A DNA stretch of 32,334 nt from an uncultured Clostridia bacterium (GCA_944341075.1 CALVLV010000023.1:1-32334), one strand, 5' to 3'. Shown: positions 13,832 to 23,460, numbered from the stretch's first letter. Numbers and translations are program-made. Notes: generated by a model not told the origin, from the sequence alone.

Positions 13832-14746
13832 TTATCTGATATGTTGTTTTATAAATGTACCTATCTCCTCCCACGCCTGCCTGCTCTCTTTAAGTCGCGG
13901 GAACAGATACATGAAGTCGTGCCACATTCCGCAAAAACCATGCAACTGCACGCATGCTCCCGCCTCTGCCGCCGCTTTACACAGCATTATGCCGTCGCTG
14001 GCAGAGGTCTCCAGCTCTCCGTATTGCACGAGCATTGAGGGAAACCCGTCAAAATTTCCGTATACCGGCGAAAGGTAAGGGTCTGTATATGGCGTATTGC
14101 CGCAATAGGGCGACTTTCTGCGTATCTTGCTTTCATTCTCTTCAAATGAAAAACTTTTGGGCATGCCGTAGAGCGGATCTTTGTAACAATTGTATCTGTA
14201 CGAATCGCCCGAGGCCGACATGTCGACAAACGGACAGAGACACACAAGCGCACGCGGCAATGCTATGCCCTCTTCGCGCGCTTTAAAACAGGCTGAGAGC
14301 ATGAGGTTTGCCCCGAAGCTGTCGCCTATGGCCACAAATTTTTCCCCGTTAAGTTCACCGGCTGTCATCGAACTGTATGCGGCAAAACAACTTTCGTGCA
14401 CAGACGGAAATACCAGCCCTTTGCCCGTATCGTAGTCTATGCTGTAGACGGCGCAGTCGCACATGAGCGACAGCCTTTCGGCCGCGCGCCTGTACATTGT
14501 ATTCATGCCCGCAGTGTGCCCGCCGCCGTGGAACTGGATTATCGCACCGTCGACAGGCCCTTCCGGAGCTATTCTCTCCACTCTCACGCCGCCGCAATTC
14601 AGCACTTCAAAGCCAAATCCACGCGGAGCACTGTAAGGACGGTTTTTAAGCTTTACCGTACGCGACAGCGAACGGAAATTTTTGCGGTACGGGTAGGTAT
14701 ACAGTCGCAACAGCGCACGCACGGCAAGCGCCCCGAGCGATATCAC
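13832..14746 (-). CDS. Alpha/beta hydrolase, hormone-sensitive-lipase-like esterase
   Basis: The 304-residue enzyme has the oxyanion motif HGGG (73-76), the nucleophile elbow GDSFGA with Ser143, and a late histidine in CGMWHDFMY near the C-terminus. This arrangement is that of the alpha/beta hydrolase fold-3 group, which hydrolyses short acyl esters. A basic, hydrophobic N-terminus (about 1-30) could be a membrane-touching cap helix rather than a cleaved signal. Translation starts at GTG, which overlaps the TGA of the upstream kinase as GTGA, with GGCGGAG in front. The two form an operon ended by the hairpin at 13798-13827. The natural substrate cannot be inferred. Confidence 0.9.
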   Translation of the reverse strand: MISLGALAVRALLRLYTYPYRKNFRSLSRTVKLKNRPYSAPRGFGFEVLNCGGVRVERIAPEGPVDGAIIQFHGGGHTAGMNTMYRRAAERLSLMCDCAVYSIDYDTGKGLVFPSVHESCFAAYSSMTAGELNGEKFVAIGDSFGANLMLSACFKAREEGIALPRALVCLCPFVDMSASGDSYRYNCYKDPLYGMPKSFSFEENESKIRRKSPYCGNTPYTDPYLSPVYGNFDGFPSMLVQYGELETSASDGIMLCKAAAEAGACVQLHGFCGMWHDFMYLFPRLKESRQAWEEIGTFIKQHIR

Positions 14747-15693
14747 AGCTCCGCCAGCCTTTTATTCATATTTTTCACAAGCGGATCCATGATAAGCCCT
14801 ACAAGCACGCCCGACTTTATATAGCAATAGACCTCGTTCCACAGCCCGTAAAAGGCGAGTTTCTGCATGCAGTACCTGCTTGCGCCGTATTTTCTGATAT
14901 ATGTTTCGCGCAGAAAAAAGCGCTTGCCCGTAAGGTTATCGAACTGAAACAGATCGTATTCCCTGTCTGCATACATTGAATTGAGGGGGTCGATTATCCC
15001 CGTTATTTCATACCCCTTGCCCACCATTATATTGCCGACATTCAGGTCGCCGTGAATAAGGCAGGCGGTCTTTACTTTTTCAGAGAAAATCACATCGAAT
15101 TTTTTCCACGCGGCGCGCATTGCCGTGATTATCTTATCGGAAATCTGTCCCTTTTTGTGATACTCCTCTGCTTTTCTCAGCACTTCGGCGGCAAACAGCC
15201 TGTAGTAGTCGAGCCAATCGTCGCAGTCGGGATCAAGAGTATCGCCGAATTTGTCGCTCGTGACCGAATGTATACGATGCAGAGCAGAAGTTATTTTATC
15301 GGCAAACTCAAGCCTTCGCTTTTTGCTCATGAAGAGCATGCCGAGTGCAAAAAGCGCGCTCTTGCCCTCTATCATTTCCATGCCGTAACAATCGACCGGA
15401 ATTGTTTTATCGGCTTCGCGCGTGAACATAACGGCGGGTATTTTAATGTCGCAGTTAGCCGAAAGCAGAGATAGGTCGTGCGCCTCCTTTGCCATCATAT
15501 CTTTTGCGCGCAGAAATTTGACGACTATTCTTTTGCCTTTAAGCGTTGCCGCCACAGCCCTTCCGAAAGATCCGCCGCCAAGGTATTCAAGCGCGGTCGG
15601 CTGTTCGCCTGTTTTCTCTTTTATAACAATTCCTGCATATTGCAGCGCCTGCCCCTTTGTGAGCGGCAGGGCCTCTATTCTTTCAACTTTCAC
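14743..15693 (-). CDS. Fructosamine-kinase/APH-fold phosphotransferase
   Basis: The protein has the ATP-lobe motif LGGGSFGRAVAATLKGKRIVVKF near its start. The catalytic loop HGDLNVGNIMV and the metal-binding aspartate in GIIDPLNSMYADREYDL follow; IDP with DRE is the form seen in fructosamine and ketosamine kinases. The start chosen is GTG 15693 (316 residues), because GGTGGG lies six bases upstream; a longer frame opens only with TTG at 15753 and no ribosome binding site. A TATAAT at 15717-15722 would give a very short leader. It overlaps the esterase start by four bases. The acceptor could be a sugar-amine adduct or another metabolite. It shares the superfamily, not close similarity, with the kinase at 9125. 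Confidence 0.87.
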   Translation of the reverse strand: MKVERIEALPLTKGQALQYAGIVIKEKTGEQPTALEYLGGGSFGRAVAATLKGKRIVVKFLRAKDMMAKEAHDLSLLSANCDIKIPAVMFTREADKTIPVDCYGMEMIEGKSALFALGMLFMSKKRRLEFADKITSALHRIHSVTSDKFGDTLDPDCDDWLDYYRLFAAEVLRKAEEYHKKGQISDKIITAMRAAWKKFDVIFSEKVKTACLIHGDLNVGNIMVGKGYEITGIIDPLNSMYADREYDLFQFDNLTGKRFFLRETYIRKYGASRYCMQKLAFYGLWNEVYCYIKSGVLVGLIMDPLVKNMNKRLAEL

Positions 15694-15777
15694 GCCGTAC
15701 CCACCTGTTTTTTTATAATTATACTGCGCCCGTCGGCATGATTCTATATACAATATTTACCTGCTCATATACTTATT

Positions 15778-16749
15778 TTACCTTTTCAGCAGAGCACTTC
15801 TGTACTGCGCGGGCGTCACCCCGAAAGTCGGGCAGAAAATTTTATACAGCGCCGAAGCGTTTGCATAACCGACCTCGGCGGCAATGCTCTCTACGCTCAT
15901 GTCTGTTCCCGCAAGAAGGCGGCAGGCCTCGCTTAAACGTAATTGACTGAGTATTTGCGAAAAGGTTTTGCCCGTGCGCTCCTTTATCAGCCTGCTGAGA
16001 TAGCTTGCGTTATAGCCGCACATATATGCATAATCTTTAAGGTTTGCCGATTTAAGCGCCCCGCAGGCATACTCGCGTATGCTTTCTATAAGTCCGTTGC
16101 AGGCTTCCGCGTTTCCACGCGCAAGTTCTACAAACAACAATTTCAGATAACATTCAGTGGCATCGGCCGTAAACCCGTCGTCAGACTGACTTTCAAACAA
16201 CAGTTTGAGCACAAGCAGTTTTGCTCCCTCGTTTGCGGCAAACTTATGCGCCCCGTTAAGTCCCTTAAACTGCGGAAAGGTTTCCGCCGTTCTTTCAAAC
16301 AGATCTGCAGGAATAGACAGTTTTAAAATAATGTCGCCCTTGCCGCACCGCTCTATTGAATGCGCCGTGCCCGGGCATAGGAGCATGCATTGGCCTGCAT
16401 GCATTATGTCTTTCCCGTCAGCCAATGTCTGTCTGCACGTTCCGTCAAATACGAATATAAGCTCGTAGTAGTCGTGGCCGTGGAAATACGGCCGCTGCGA
16501 CGACGTATGTTTTTTTACGGAAAAATGTTTCTCCGTGCGTATCGGAAGAAAACTGAAGTTTGTTTTTGCCGCACCGCTCTTTTGAAACCTGCTCAGCGTA
16601 AGTCTGCGGGCGCGCGCTTCCTCTATTATACTCTGGCTGTTTACAAATTGCCGCTTTATTTCGGCAAAGAAAAGCTCTTCGTCGGCGCTCTCTTTCAGGT
16701 CGCTCTTCTCCTGCGATTGCAGTATCTGTAAAAATCTGCCGTTTTCCAT
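15778..16749 (-). CDS. AraC-family transcription regulator
   Basis: The 323-residue protein has a cupin-type sensor in the N-terminal part (YFHGHDYYELIFVFDGTCRQTLADGK at about 100-125, with HAGQCMLLCPGTAHSIE after it). A C-terminal AraC DNA-binding domain with two helix-turn-helix units (about 225-320) follows, including MSVESIAAEVGYANASALYKIFCPTFGVTPAQYR. Such regulators bind a small ligand, often a sugar, and activate nearby genes. AAGGGGGG precedes the ATG. It has no obvious operon partner: rpiB ends just upstream behind a hairpin, and the kinase operon starts 85 bases downstream. The kinase/esterase pair is a possible target by position. Confidence 0.93.
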   Translation of the reverse strand: MENGRFLQILQSQEKSDLKESADEELFFAEIKRQFVNSQSIIEEARARRLTLSRFQKSGAAKTNFSFLPIRTEKHFSVKKHTSSQRPYFHGHDYYELIFVFDGTCRQTLADGKDIMHAGQCMLLCPGTAHSIERCGKGDIILKLSIPADLFERTAETFPQFKGLNGAHKFAANEGAKLLVLKLLFESQSDDGFTADATECYLKLLFVELARGNAEACNGLIESIREYACGALKSANLKDYAYMCGYNASYLSRLIKERTGKTFSQILSQLRLSEACRLLAGTDMSVESIAAEVGYANASALYKIFCPTFGVTPAQYRSALLKR

Positions 16750-16788
16750 GTCGTTCCCCCCTTAGCACTCGGCTAAATTAAAATATAA

Positions 16789-16816
16789 GGGTGGCGCTAG
16801 TTATGATGCACCACCC
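16789..16816 (-). terminator. Terminator of the sbcD-to-rpiB run
   Basis: A 9-bp stem GGGTGGTGC/GCGCCACCC with one G-T pair and a 10-base loop is followed on the minus strand by TTATATTTTAATTT. It lies 12 bases past the rpiB stop. Confidence 0.65.
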
Positions 16817-16828
16817 CGTAAAGCCGTG

Positions 16829-17278
16829 TTACTTGCAATACTTCTTTTCTATAGCGGTTATCTTATCTACCCTGCGGCTGTGCCTGCCGCCTTCAAATTG
16901 GGTGGTAAGAAACTTTTCTACTATTTTGAGCGCGTAGCCTGCTCCAACGACCTTTTCACCCATGGCAAGCATGTTTGCGTTGTTGTGCAGACGGGTAAAT
17001 TCCGCGCAATATGTGTCGTGACAGTGCGCGCAGCGTATGCCGGGCACTTTATTTGCCACGATGGAAACGCCTATGCCCGTAGAGCATACCACAATGCCAA
17101 GGTCGCATTTGCCTGCGGCAACAGCCTCTGCGGCGGGCAGAGCGTAATCGGGGTAGTCGCAGCTGTCTTTGGTGTATGTGCCGAAGTCTTCAAATTCATA
17201 GCCGTGTTCTTTGAGATAACCTATTATTTCGCCTTTGAGGTTAAGGCCGCCGTGGTCGCACGCAAGTGCAATCTTCAT
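16829..17278 (-). CDS. rpiB: Ribose 5-phosphate isomerase B
   Basis: RpiB interconverts ribose 5-phosphate and ribulose 5-phosphate in the pentose phosphate pathway; relatives act on allose or galactose phosphates. The 149-residue protein has the N-terminal ACDHGG motif, the catalytic cysteine 65 in VVCSTGIG, and the anion-binding GIRCAHCHDTYCAEFTRLHNNANML block. The family more often has CGTG where this one has CSTG. Length is normal. AAAGGAG lies before the ATG. It is the last gene of the long run that ends at the hairpin 16789-16816, following the phosphatase by 33 bases. Confidence 0.95.
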   Translation of the reverse strand: MKIALACDHGGLNLKGEIIGYLKEHGYEFEDFGTYTKDSCDYPDYALPAAEAVAAGKCDLGIVVCSTGIGVSIVANKVPGIRCAHCHDTYCAEFTRLHNNANMLAMGEKVVGAGYALKIVEKFLTTQFEGGRHSRRVDKITAIEKKYCK

Positions 17279-17311
17279 GATAAAACTCCTTTTATTTGCA
17301 ATCTATGTATT

Positions 17312-17773
17312 TTATTTATTTTCGTCCTCTGAAACGGCGGGCAGAATAATTTTTTCTATAACGCTGTCGCAGGCGATGGCAATGGCGTCGCGTGCGGCGC
17401 GGTATACATCCATGTTGCCGCCGTAAGGGTCGGGGATATCGAATCCGCAGAGATCTTTAACACTGTACACCTTGCCGCAGTTTTCAAGCACCTGTTTCTG
17501 CTTTTCAGTCATGCAGATGACGGCGTAACTCCTGTCTATTATGTCCTGGGTGAGCTGGCGGGGCGCAAATTTTTTAAGCGGAATACCGGCTTCAGAGAGC
17601 GCGGCGGCGCTGCCCTGCGAAATCGTTCCGCCCACTTCGGCGAACATTCCGCAGGAAGCCACGTCCCACCATTTTATTTTTCTTTGCTTTATCTTGCTCT
17701 TCAATATCGCTTCGGCCATGGGGCTTCGGCAGGTATTACCCGAACATACAAACAGGATCTTTTTACGTTTCAT
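17312..17773 (-). CDS. Low-molecular-weight phosphatase, probably protein-arginine phosphatase (YwlE-like)
   Basis: The P-loop CSGNTCRSPMAEAIL near the N-terminus and the acid loop DIPDPYGG near the C-terminus define the low-molecular-weight phosphatase fold. In YwlE, threonine at the fifth position of C-x-G-N-T-C-R gives selectivity for phosphoarginine, where tyrosine phosphatases usually have isoleucine or leucine. This protein has that threonine, so arginine phosphatase activity is the best guess. The start chosen, 17773, gives 153 residues. It overlaps the TGA of the Sua5 gene as ATGA and has GGGAG six bases upstream; an upstream in-frame codon at 17788 is less likely. Sua5, ywlE and rpiB neighbour each other in Bacillus subtilis too, supporting the name. 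Confidence 0.9.
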   Translation of the reverse strand: MKRKKILFVCSGNTCRSPMAEAILKSKIKQRKIKWWDVASCGMFAEVGGTISQGSAAALSEAGIPLKKFAPRQLTQDIIDRSYAVICMTEKQKQVLENCGKVYSVKDLCGFDIPDPYGGNMDVYRAARDAIAIACDSVIEKIILPAVSEDENK

Positions 17774-18789
17774 TTTTTGCTCCCGCACGCCTTGGTCAGC
17801 CTGTTCATGACGCCCGTCATAACGCCGCCCCTCTCCCCGGGAGCTATCGCTATTATCATATTGGCGACACGCTCGCCCTCGCGCAGCCTGTCATACAGGT
17901 TTGCGGCGATATCTTCCCCGCTTTCGCCGAGAAAAAGGAGATGTTCGGGGTTGAGTTCGCGGGCGCACTCGCCGTTGCACATGATATACGCGTTTACGCC
18001 CGCGGCGCGCTGTCTTTTATACTCGTCCATTGCGGCATAACGCTCTTCAAAACTGAAGAGCATGGTGTCGCAGTTGGGGGAATAATGTTTGTATTTCATG
18101 CCGGGGGAGCGGACTTTTTCGCCCGCCTTTGGAACAAACTCCCCGCAATCGCCCGCAATTTCGGCTATCATTTCGCGCGTGACAAGCCCGCTGCGGAGCA
18201 CGCACGGAACAGTTCCCGTGCAATCGAGCACTGTGCTCTCTATGCCGCCCGTGCACTTGCCGCCGTCTATGATGAGCGGAATTTTACCGTTGAGGTCGGA
18301 AAAAACGTGCTCGGCGGTGACGGGGCTGACATGCTTTGAGATATTTGCCGACGGCGCGGCTATTGGCAGACCGACAGCCCTTAAAAACCTCTGCGCATCG
18401 GGGTGCGAAGGCACACGTATGCCTACCGTATCCAGCCCGCACGAAACGGCGTCCGCCACAGTACCCCTGCTTTTGAATACCATAGTGAGCGGCCCGGGGA
18501 GGTATTTTTGCGCAAGTTTTTTTGCATAGTCGGGGATATCTGTGACGATGCGCGAAATATCGTAACCCTCGTGCACATGAACTATCAGAGGGTTGTCCTG
18601 CGGCCTGCCCTTTACGCGGAATATGCTCAGCACGGCCTCTTCGTCAAACGCGTTGGCGCCCAGCCCGTATACCGTCTCTGTGGGAAAGGCTACAAGCCCG
18701 CCCTGCTCTATTATATTTCTGGCCGCCGAAAGGCAGTCGCTGTCAGGTTTTTTTATTTCTGTGATCATTTTACTGCCCGTAAAATTCAT
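17770..18789 (-). CDS. Threonylcarbamoyl-AMP synthase (Sua5 type)
   Basis: The enzyme makes threonylcarbamoyl-AMP from threonine, bicarbonate and ATP for the t6A37 modification of ANN-decoding tRNAs. Residues about 10-200 are the YrdC/TsaC domain, with VAFPTETVYGLGANAFD and KGRPQDNPLIVHV. A linker containing RSPGMKYKHYSPNC leads to a C-terminal Sua5 domain (about 240-335). The 339-residue length is that of the long Sua5 form rather than short TsaC. The frame opens at ATG 18789, overlapping the dnaB TGA as ATGA. A second ATG at 18768 would match the family N-terminus slightly better, so the exact start is open. It overlaps the YwlE-like gene by four bases. Confidence 0.94.
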   Translation of the reverse strand: MNFTGSKMITEIKKPDSDCLSAARNIIEQGGLVAFPTETVYGLGANAFDEEAVLSIFRVKGRPQDNPLIVHVHEGYDISRIVTDIPDYAKKLAQKYLPGPLTMVFKSRGTVADAVSCGLDTVGIRVPSHPDAQRFLRAVGLPIAAPSANISKHVSPVTAEHVFSDLNGKIPLIIDGGKCTGGIESTVLDCTGTVPCVLRSGLVTREMIAEIAGDCGEFVPKAGEKVRSPGMKYKHYSPNCDTMLFSFEERYAAMDEYKRQRAAGVNAYIMCNGECARELNPEHLLFLGESGEDIAANLYDRLREGERVANMIIAIAPGERGGVMTGVMNRLTKACGSKK

Positions 18790-20285
18790 TCGCCGTTGTA
18801 TTCGTTGTCGGAAAAGACCATGCCGTCGTCCGGCATATCGCCGTCCTCGCCGAACGGCAGCTCCTCGTCGGAACGGACGTCCTTCTTTTCCTTGCCCGCG
18901 CCCTCTTCCTTATACTGCTTGCCCTGCTGGGCGGCTATCTGTTTGAGTTCTGCAGGATCGGGCGTTACAAACTTTGTGTATTCGCCTTTGAAACGCAGCT
19001 GAGTTCTGCCAAGTTCGCCGTTTCTGTGCTTTGCGACTATAAGGTCGGCCATGCCGCGAATTATCTTATTCTTTTCTATCTCTTCGGGCGTAGCAGTCAT
19101 GTCGGGGCGGTTTATAAAAATTACCATGTCGGCGTCCTGCTCTATGGCGCCCGATTCGCGCAGGTCGGAAAGCTGAGGTTCGCCGACCATACGGCGAAGC
19201 TGCGAAAGCGCTATTACGGGGACATCGAGCTCTTTGGCCATAATTTTAAGGTCGCCCGTTATGTGCGCTATCTCACGCGTGCGGTTTTCTTCCTGGCGTG
19301 AGCCGCTGGACATCAGCTGTATGTAGTCTATCATCACAAGGTCAAGCCTGCCGCCGTTTTTTGCCTTTATACGCCTGCACTTTGAAAGTATTTCGGCGGG
19401 CGTAACGCGGGACGAATCGTCTATGATGATAGAAAGCTGTTTGAGCTCTTCGCTGGTTTTTACCAGAGCCTTCCAGTCGTTGGGGGTGAGCTTGCCGGAA
19501 AGCGCGTTCGACATGCTCACCTTGGCGCTTGCGCACAGCAGCCTTTGAACTATCTGTATCTTGGGCATTTCCAGCGAAAATACCGCGCATACGTTGCCAC
19601 TGTACGCTGCCGCCTCAACGATATTCATCGCAAGCGAAGTTTTGCCGCTGCCGGGGCGCGCCGCAATTACTATAAGGTCGGAGCGCTGGAAGCCGTTTGT
19701 TATCTTGTTTAAGAAAGGGAAGCCTGTAGGTATGCCGCGCAGCGCGTCTTTATTGCTGGCTATGGTGGAAAATCTTTCAATTACGTCGCCCACCACGGTG
19801 CTTTCGCGTATGTCGTCCATAGACGAAGTGTCGCCCTTTTTGGCGATGTCGTATACAAGTTTTTCGGCATACTGAACGCTCTGCGTGCCGTCTGTGCTGT
19901 TCATAGAGTTTTCTATGATGTTGCGCGCGGCGCGTATGAGTTCGCGATTGGTGCTGTCGCGCTTTACTATATCGAAATAGTACCTGTAATTGGCGGCCGA
20001 AGGCGCCTTTTGCATCAGGTCGGTGATATAATCTATACCCCCGACCTTTGCAAGGTTGCCCTCTTTTTCAAGGCAGTCGGTAAGCGTGACAAGATCTGTG
20101 GGTCTGCGCTGGTTGAATATCTTTAAAATGGCACCCATTATAAGCTGGTGCGATTCCTGGTAGAAATCTCTGTCCGAAAGCTTGTCTACCACTTCGGAGA
20201 GCACATCGTTATCTATCAGCATGCTTGCAAGAAGTGCCTGTTCCGCCTCTAAATTGTTAGGTAAAACGTTGGTTTTGTCTGACAT
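18786..20285 (-). CDS. dnaB: Replicative DNA helicase DnaB
   Basis: DnaB is the hexameric 5'-3' helicase at the replication fork. The 499 residues have the N-terminal helical domain (about 8-110, opening NNLEAEQALLASMLID), a linker, and the RecA-like motor. The motor holds Walker A ARPGSGKTSLAMN (about 207-219), Walker B VMIDYIQLM and the sensor SQLRR. An acidic tail (about 465-499) extends beyond the core. The start is six bases after the pepF stop and lacks a clear ribosome binding site, so coupling to pepF is likely. Sua5 overlaps its stop. Many Bacillota keep dnaB beside rplI and a GdpP homologue; this placement beside pepF and Sua5 differs. A helicase-loader-like zinc module occurs in the gene at 30181. 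Confidence 0.96.
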   Translation of the reverse strand: MSDKTNVLPNNLEAEQALLASMLIDNDVLSEVVDKLSDRDFYQESHQLIMGAILKIFNQRRPTDLVTLTDCLEKEGNLAKVGGIDYITDLMQKAPSAANYRYYFDIVKRDSTNRELIRAARNIIENSMNSTDGTQSVQYAEKLVYDIAKKGDTSSMDDIRESTVVGDVIERFSTIASNKDALRGIPTGFPFLNKITNGFQRSDLIVIAARPGSGKTSLAMNIVEAAAYSGNVCAVFSLEMPKIQIVQRLLCASAKVSMSNALSGKLTPNDWKALVKTSEELKQLSIIIDDSSRVTPAEILSKCRRIKAKNGGRLDLVMIDYIQLMSSGSRQEENRTREIAHITGDLKIMAKELDVPVIALSQLRRMVGEPQLSDLRESGAIEQDADMVIFINRPDMTATPEEIEKNKIIRGMADLIVAKHRNGELGRTQLRFKGEYTKFVTPDPAELKQIAAQQGKQYKEEGAGKEKKDVRSDEELPFGEDGDMPDDGMVFSDNEYNGE

Positions 20286-20291
20286 AGTACA

Positions 20292-22067
20292 TTATAAATT
20301 CATAAGTTTTTCAAATTCAGCAAGCGTATCGCCAAATTCCTTCATGGCAAAGGCAAACGGCTGCTTGCTTTCAAGATCTACGCCCGCAAGCCTTAACAGC
20401 GATACGGGGTCGGAAGAAGAACCGCTTGAAAGGAATTTAAAGTAATCTTTTACAGCTGTCTCCCCTTCTGTAAGTATCCTGTGCGCTATATTTATCGCCG
20501 CCGTTATGCCCGTTGCGTACTTGTATACGTAGAACGCCCTGTAGAAATGGGGGATCCTTGCCCATTCGCACGAGATGTGGAAGTCGTGCTCGATTGCGTC
20601 GCCGTAGTATTCCTTTCCGATCCTGCCGTAAGTTTCGCACAGAAGCTCCTTTGTGAGCGGTTCGCCTTTTTCGGCAAGGGTGTGGGCTTCGTATTCAAAC
20701 TCGGCAAACATTGTCTGGCGGTGAAGGGTCGCGCGGATGGTGTCGAGGTAGTAATTTAAAAGATACTTGCGCAGGTTTATATCGTTCGTATCGGAGAGCA
20801 TGAACTTTAAAAGCAGCACTTCGTTTACCGTGCTTGCAACCTCCGCCACAAATATCTTGTAGTCGCTCTTTGCATACGGCTGGTTGTGCGACGAGAAATA
20901 CGTATGCAGCGAATGGCCCATTTCGTGCGCGATGGTAAAAATATCGCTTGTGGTGGGCTTGTAGTTCAAAAGCACGTAGGGGTGAACGCCAAAGCAGCCC
21001 GTGCTGTAGGCGCCGCTGCGCTTGCCCTCGGTCTCCTCAACGTCTATCCAGCGTTCGTCGTGCCCGCGCTTTAAAAGTGCCTGATACTCCTTGCCGAGGG
21101 GCGCCAGCCCCTTTATAACATACTTATAGGCCTCGTCGTAGGGCATCTTAACCTCTACGTCGCTTACAAGTGGCGCATATACGTCGTAAAAATATAACTT
21201 ATCATAGCCAAGGATCTTTTTTCTGTCTGCTATATAGCGGTGCATTGCGGGGAAGCTGTCCTTTACGGCCTCAAGAAGGTTGCGGTAAACTTTTTCGTCT
21301 ACGTCTTCGGAAGATAGCGCCCTTTCAAGGCACGAGTTGTATTTATATGCCCTGCTTAAAAATACATCCTTTTTCACGTTGCCGTAATAGGTGGATGTTA
21401 TGGTGTTCAGCAGGCTTTCATACGCGCCGTAATATTTTTCATATGCCTCCTTCCTCTTTTCGCGGTCGGAGCTGTGCATGATTAGCCCGTACATGCCGTG
21501 GGAGATCTTCACCTTTTCGCCCTCGAACTCGATTTCTGGCAGGGGAAGGTCGGCATTGTCTATCATGGAAAATATCTCGCTGAAGGTGCCAAGCATTTCG
21601 CCCGACATAGCTATAAGTCTCTCCTGATCTTCGGGGATGACGTGCGGCTTGCGCTTTATAAGCGTTTTTATCATGTAGTCGTAGTCAGAAAAGTCCTTGT
21701 CAGCCACAAGCGAATTGAGGTACTCTTCGCTCTGGGCGGCCATTTCAGGCTCGAAGAATGCCATGGCGGCGCTGTATTTTGCAATCAGCGCCGAGCACTT
21801 TGAATCGTATGCCGTATACTTTGAAACGCGCGTGTCTTCATCGTGCTTCATTGAAGCATATAAAAATACGCGTTCAACCTTTTTAGAAAATTCGTCGTTT
21901 GCCCTGAGCAGAGCGAGAAGTTGGGTCTTATCGCCGAGCTTGCCCGCATACGAGCCGAAATCTATGCTTTTTTCTGCCTCATCAAACGCCTTTTCCCACT
22001 CTTCGTCTGAAGGGAAAATATCGTCCGTGTTCCAAGTATAACGCTTTTCAACCTGATTTCTTTCCAT
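20292..22067 (-). CDS. pepF: Oligoendopeptidase F
   Basis: PepF is a cytoplasmic M3B zinc metallopeptidase that cleaves short peptides of about 7-17 residues. The zinc motif HEMGH is at 381-385, in TIAHEMGHSLHTYFS. The third ligand glutamate lies downstream in VAEVASTVNEVLLLKFML. The 591-residue length and the family C-terminal block (YRAFYVYKYATGITAAINIA) are complete. AAAGGA eight bases before the ATG supports the start. It sits 29 bases after the UPF0210 gene and 6 bases before dnaB. No transporter for peptides is nearby. Confidence 0.95.
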   Translation of the reverse strand: MERNQVEKRYTWNTDDIFPSDEEWEKAFDEAEKSIDFGSYAGKLGDKTQLLALLRANDEFSKKVERVFLYASMKHDEDTRVSKYTAYDSKCSALIAKYSAAMAFFEPEMAAQSEEYLNSLVADKDFSDYDYMIKTLIKRKPHVIPEDQERLIAMSGEMLGTFSEIFSMIDNADLPLPEIEFEGEKVKISHGMYGLIMHSSDREKRKEAYEKYYGAYESLLNTITSTYYGNVKKDVFLSRAYKYNSCLERALSSEDVDEKVYRNLLEAVKDSFPAMHRYIADRKKILGYDKLYFYDVYAPLVSDVEVKMPYDEAYKYVIKGLAPLGKEYQALLKRGHDERWIDVEETEGKRSGAYSTGCFGVHPYVLLNYKPTTSDIFTIAHEMGHSLHTYFSSHNQPYAKSDYKIFVAEVASTVNEVLLLKFMLSDTNDINLRKYLLNYYLDTIRATLHRQTMFAEFEYEAHTLAEKGEPLTKELLCETYGRIGKEYYGDAIEHDFHISCEWARIPHFYRAFYVYKYATGITAAINIAHRILTEGETAVKDYFKFLSSGSSSDPVSLLRLAGVDLESKQPFAFAMKEFGDTLAEFEKLMNL

Positions 22068-22096
22068 AATATATATCCTTTAAGCAATAATTATTT

Positions 22097-23452
22097 TCAG
22101 TTTTTATTGGAGTGGATGGGCGCCGGGATAAGCCCTCCCCTCGCTATGAATTTTGCGCTCGATTCGCCGTGTACAGGCATTATGGGCGCGCGGCCCAGAA
22201 GCCCGCCGAAGTTTACGCTGTCGCCCACCTTTTTGCCGGGCGCGGATATTATTCTTACGGCGGTGGTCTTGTTGTTTATCATTCCTATTGCGGCCTCGTC
22301 GGCAATTATGGCGCTTATAGTCGAAGCGGGCGTATCGCCGGGAACGGCTATCATGTCGAGCCCTACCGAACATACGGCCGTCATTGCCTCAAGCTTGTCT
22401 ATGCAAAGTCCTCCGCGCTCCGCAGCCTCTATCATGCCGATATCTTCCGAAACAGGTATAAACGCGCCCGAAAGGCCGCCCACGCGCGAACTTGCCATTA
22501 CTCCGCCCTTTTTAACTGCGTCGTTGAGCATTGCAAGGCATGCTGTCGTACCGTGCGTGCCCACGCTTTCAAGTCCCATTTCCTCAAGGATCTGGGCAAC
22601 GGAGTCGCCGCGTGCCGGCGTGGGAGCAAGCGAAAGGTCGACTATGCCGAACTCCGCCCCCAGCCTGCGGGCCGCCTCGCGCGCGACAAGCTGACCTGCG
22701 CGCGTTATCTTGAATGCTGTACGCTTTATCATTTCCGCAAGCTCGGTAAGGTCTGCGCCGGGAATGCTCTCTATGGCGTGCTGAACGACGCCAGGGCCTG
22801 AAACGCCCACATTTACAACCGTGCCGCTTTCGCCTACGCCGTGGAACGCGCCCGCCATAAAGGGGTTATCTTCCACCGCGTTGCAGAACACTACAAGTTT
22901 GGCGCAGCCAAAGCCGTCCCTGTCCTTAGTAAGTTCGGCAGTCTGCTTTACTATTTCGCCCATCAGGCGCACGGCGTCCATGTTGATACCCGACTTGGAG
23001 GAGCCGATATTTATGGATGAACACAACTTGTTGGTTGTGGCAAGCACCTCTGGTATGCTCTCTATAAAAGTCCTTTCATAGTCTGCCATGCCCTTGTGTA
23101 CAAGCGCCGAATAACCGCCGAGAAAGTCTATGCCGAGGGTATCGGCCGCCCTGTCGAGCGCAAGGCCTATCTTTGCCGACTGCGCGGCGAACGGCGCGCA
23201 GATGAGGCTTGCCGGGGTGACCGACACGCGCTTGTTGACTATGGGGATTCCGTATTCCATCGAGAGCGCTTCGGCGACCTCTACAAGGTGCTCCGCCTGT
23301 GAACACACGCGGTCGTAAACGCGCTTTGCCGTTTCGTCGGCGGAACCTGCTATGCACGGGAGCAACGATATGCCCATAGTTATGGTGCGTATATCAAGAT
23401 GCTCGCGCTCTATCATATTTACAGTTTCAATTACGTCGTACTTGTTGAACAT
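22097..23452 (-). CDS. UPF0210/DUF711 family protein (PFL-like)
   Basis: The 451 residues match the UPF0210 (DUF711) family along their length, with signatures [44 protein letters not shown] and [24 protein letters not shown]. Structural relatives resemble the pyruvate-formate-lyase fold, but no glycyl-radical activity has been shown and function is unknown. GGGAAG precedes the ATG. It is eight bases downstream of the ACT-domain gene; this pair is conserved widely in Bacillota, which suggests the ACT protein senses an amino acid and regulates the UPF0210 protein. Confidence 0.93.
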   Translation of the reverse strand: MFNKYDVIETVNMIEREHLDIRTITMGISLLPCIAGSADETAKRVYDRVCSQAEHLVEVAEALSMEYGIPIVNKRVSVTPASLICAPFAAQSAKIGLALDRAADTLGIDFLGGYSALVHKGMADYERTFIESIPEVLATTNKLCSSINIGSSKSGINMDAVRLMGEIVKQTAELTKDRDGFGCAKLVVFCNAVEDNPFMAGAFHGVGESGTVVNVGVSGPGVVQHAIESIPGADLTELAEMIKRTAFKITRAGQLVAREAARRLGAEFGIVDLSLAPTPARGDSVAQILEEMGLESVGTHGTTACLAMLNDAVKKGGVMASSRVGGLSGAFIPVSEDIGMIEAAERGGLCIDKLEAMTAVCSVGLDMIAVPGDTPASTISAIIADEAAIGMINNKTTAVRIISAPGKKVGDSVNFGGLLGRAPIMPVHGESSAKFIARGGLIPAPIHSNKN

Positions 23453-23460
23453 GTCTTCCC

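Noticed and set aside
13323-13874. Minus-strand frame of 183 residues
   Set aside because: It covers the WapI/DUF6228-like gene, its promoter and the terminator in antisense, with no ribosome binding site.
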